Shown piece by piece: positions 62,122 to 64,000 of a stretch of DNA of 64,000 bases; position 1 is the stretch's first letter; every line of letters begins with the position of its first letter. The stretch is from Saccharopolyspora spinosa NRRL 18395 (GTDB taxonomy: Bacteria > Actinomycetota > Actinomycetes > Mycobacteriales > Pseudonocardiaceae): the NCBI RefSeq assembly GCF_000194155.1, contig NZ_GL877881.1:274611-338610 (forward strand), in the 5' to 3' direction. The notes beneath the pieces were generated by a model. That model did no database searches. It saw nothing but the letters and a program-made list of their open reading frames with translations, and had not been told where the DNA came from. The translations under genes were made by a program, and so were the position numbers.

Positions 62122-63999
62122 GTGGGCGATGATCTCAACGAGCACAGCGGACCTGGTGCCATCGAGGACTTCGCGCTGCTCTCCGACCTCCGCACCGCGG
62201 CGCTGGTCGGCAAGGACGGATCTGTCGACTGGCTGTGCCTTCCGCGATTCGACTCCCCGTCGTGCTTCTCGCGCATCCTCGGCGACGAACGAGACGGTCA
62301 TTGGCGGATCGCACCGAGCGGCCAAGTGCGGGAGGTGCGGCGCCGCTACCGCGACAACTCCCTCGTCCTGGAAACGGAATTCCACACCGCCGACGGCGTC
62401 GTGCGGCTGGTCGACAGCATGCCGCCGCACGAGAAGAACCAGGGCGACGAGCCGTGCCTGGTGCGGATGGTCGAAGGCGTCTCCGGGGACGTGGAGCTCA
62501 CGATGCGGTGGGCGGTGCGGTTCGCCTACGGCGACTCGATGCCCTGGGTGCACCAGCGTGAGGGGAGCGATCCCGTCGCGGACCGGTGCGTCGTGGCGGT
62601 CGCGGGACCGCAAACCGTTGTGCTGCGTGGTGATCTGCTGCCGCAGCGGGTACCGGAGGAACGCGCCCACGAGCTGGTGTTCCGCGTCCGTGCCGGCGAG
62701 CGGTACTCCTGGGTGATGCAGTGGTCGCCCGATCCCGAGGACTTGCCCGCGCCGATGGATCCGCTGCAGGAGACCCAGGACAGCGAGGACTTCTGGCGCG
62801 AGTGGACCGAGCGGATCGACTACCGCGGTCCGCACGCCGAAGCCGTGTACCGGTCGCTGGTCACCCTGAAGGCCCTGACCTACGCGCCCACCGGCGGAAT
62901 GGTCGCCGCTGCGTCGACATCGCTGCCCGAAGCTCTCGGCGGCGACCGGAACTGGGACTACCGGTACTGCTGGCTGCGCGACGCCACGCTCGTGCTGCTG
63001 GCGCTGGACAACTTCGGCTGCATGTCCGAAGCGGCGGCCTGGCGGTCCTGGCTGCTGCGCGCGGTGGCAGGCGACCCGTCGGAGCTGCAGATCATGTACG
63101 GCGTCAACGGGGAGCGGCACCTGCTGGAGTGGGAAGCGGACTGGTTGCCGGGCTACCAGGGCGCCAGCCCGGTGCGCATCGGCAACGCGGCTTACCGGCA
63201 GCTCCAGCTCGACGTATACGGCGAGGTCATGGACGTGCTGCACCTGGCGCGCGAACGCGGCGCGCCGGAGTCCGCCCAGTCCTGGGCCATGCAGGTCGGC
63301 ATGCTGCGCCACCTGGAGACGATCTGGGAGAAGCCGGACAAGGGCCTGTGGGAGGTTCGCGGCCCCGACCGGTACTTCACCCATTCCCGGGTGATGGTCT
63401 GGGTCGCGTTCGACCGCGCCGTGCGCGCCGCCGAGGAGGACGGGCTGCCGGGCCCTGCGGACCGGTGGCGGGAGATCAGGGACGCCGTGCACGCCGAAGT
63501 GCTGGCCAAGGCGTGGAACGAAGACCTGGAGTCGTTCACGCAGTACTACGGCGGTGCCACTCTCGACGCCGCCACGCTGCTGCTCCCCGCGGTCGGTTTC
63601 CTGCCCGGTAACGACGAGCGGGTCCGCAGCACGATCCGCGCGGTCCAGGAGAACCTCCAGCATGGCGTGCTCGTCGACCGGTACTCGACGGAGGCCGAGA
63701 ACGGGCATTCGGTCGACGGGCTCAACGGCCGGGAAGGGGCGTTCCTGGCGTGCTCGTTCTGGATGGTCGACGCGCTCGCCCTCAGCGGCAGGCGCGGCGA
63801 AGCCGAGGCGATGTTCGCCGAACTCGTGGGTCTGGCCAACGACGTCGGGCTCTACGCCGAGGAGTACGACTCCACCACGGGGCGCTTCACCGGGAACTTC
63901 CCCCAAGCGTTCAGCCATCTCGCGCTGGTCAATTCGGCCTCCGTCCTTTACGGAGGGCACACGCGGGGCCAGAGCAGCCGGCGCAACACCGCCCGCTGA
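62122..63999 (+). CDS. Glycoside hydrolase family 15 (trehalase/glucoamylase-like)
   Basis: 625 residues from GTG 62122. N-terminal beta-sandwich ('AIEDFALLSDLRTAALVGKD', 'GSVDWLCLPRFDSPSCFSRI') and C-terminal (alpha/alpha)6 barrel ('LGGDRNWDYRYCWLRDATLV', 'GNAAYRQLQLDVYGEVMDVL', 'HSVDGLNGREGAFLACSFWM'). This layout and length match actinobacterial GH15 trehalases and related glucan hydrolases. No signal peptide, thus cytosolic. The tail ends 'NTAR' and the stop is 1 bp before the window end. It lies just after the stress operon; trehalose turnover is a common target of stress sigma factors (inference). Confidence 0.9.
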   Translation: MGDDLNEHSGPGAIEDFALLSDLRTAALVGKDGSVDWLCLPRFDSPSCFSRILGDERDGHWRIAPSGQVREVRRRYRDNSLVLETEFHTADGVVRLVDSMPPHEKNQGDEPCLVRMVEGVSGDVELTMRWAVRFAYGDSMPWVHQREGSDPVADRCVVAVAGPQTVVLRGDLLPQRVPEERAHELVFRVRAGERYSWVMQWSPDPEDLPAPMDPLQETQDSEDFWREWTERIDYRGPHAEAVYRSLVTLKALTYAPTGGMVAAASTSLPEALGGDRNWDYRYCWLRDATLVLLALDNFGCMSEAAAWRSWLLRAVAGDPSELQIMYGVNGERHLLEWEADWLPGYQGASPVRIGNAAYRQLQLDVYGEVMDVLHLARERGAPESAQSWAMQVGMLRHLETIWEKPDKGLWEVRGPDRYFTHSRVMVWVAFDRAVRAAEEDGLPGPADRWREIRDAVHAEVLAKAWNEDLESFTQYYGGATLDAATLLLPAVGFLPGNDERVRSTIRAVQENLQHGVLVDRYSTEAENGHSVDGLNGREGAFLACSFWMVDALALSGRRGEAEAMFAELVGLANDVGLYAEEYDSTTGRFTGNFPQAFSHLALVNSASVLYGGHTRGQSSRRNTAR

Positions 64000-64000
64000 C

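Overview
The window reads as chromosome of a high-GC actinomycete. GTG/TTG starts, 4-bp ATGA/GTGA gene overlaps, a large set of RsbW/RsbU/STAS partner-switching regulators and the XRE/TPR-type regulator point to Pseudonocardiales (Saccharopolyspora or Amycolatopsis-like); this is inference, since there is no rRNA or housekeeping marker to fix the genus. Most of the window is visibly GC-rich with strong third-position GC. One block, about 8.3-19.2 kb, is clearly AT-richer, uses codons such as TTA, and looks acquired.

Layout. 0-2.2 kb: 3' part of a TetR gene with a DHA2-type drug exporter. 2.3-6.7 kb: a PaoABC-like molybdenum aldehyde oxidoreductase operon (iron-sulfur subunit broken by a 10-bp duplication), facing its own TetR regulator across two palindromic operators. 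6.75-8.1 kb: a SAM methyltransferase and a small metallophosphoesterase. 8.3-19.2 kb: two divergent operons forming a compact polyketide beta-branching (HMG-CoA-synthase) cassette. The left operon has acceptor ACP, HMGS, ECH1, ECH2, trans-AT and one KS. The right operon has P450, donor ACP, decarboxylase-type KS (Cys to Ser), a second ECH1-like protein and a second P450. No multimodular PKS is present; a 9-bp repeat array separates the operons. 19.5-28.4 kb: glutamate-cysteine-ligase-like enzyme, transaldolase, a frameshifted gluconate permease, CorA, an NAD-binding/DUF2867 protein and a photolyase. 28.6-33.8 kb: small membrane protein, beta-propeller lipoprotein, and several decayed or odd genes.

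34-40.5 kb: a co-directional set of macromolecule-degrading enzymes without evident secretion signals (orphan LuxR-type regulator, trypsin-like protease, NUC1-type endonuclease, papain-like protein with permuted catalytic order, alpha/beta hydrolase, membrane protein), a candidate conflict or self-killing system. 40.6-43.9 kb: a repeat-hairpin-repeat element, an XRE regulator and small divergent genes. 44.2-49.7 kb: a trimethylamine-dehydrogenase-like flavoenzyme and an MFS permease, divergent from an unusual gene in which an IS630 transposase-like protein without its DDE residues is continuous with a GntR/FCD regulator. 50.5-62 kb: general-stress partner switching: anti-sigma/sigma pair, GAF-PP2C phosphatase, MarR, STAS antagonists, HATPase anti-sigma factor, then an RsbR-RsbS-RsbT-(HATPase+PP2C)-RsbU stressosome operon. 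62.1-64 kb: a GH15 trehalase/glucoamylase-type enzyme.

A recurrent theme is short perfect or near-perfect tandem duplications (10, 18, 20, 21, 21 and 37 bp, plus 4 x 7 bp). At least two hit gene starts or coding frames, and all five disrupted reading frames in the window are net +1. The strongest candidates for undescribed biology are the stand-alone beta-branching cassette, the intracellular hydrolase cluster and the transposase-regulator fusion.
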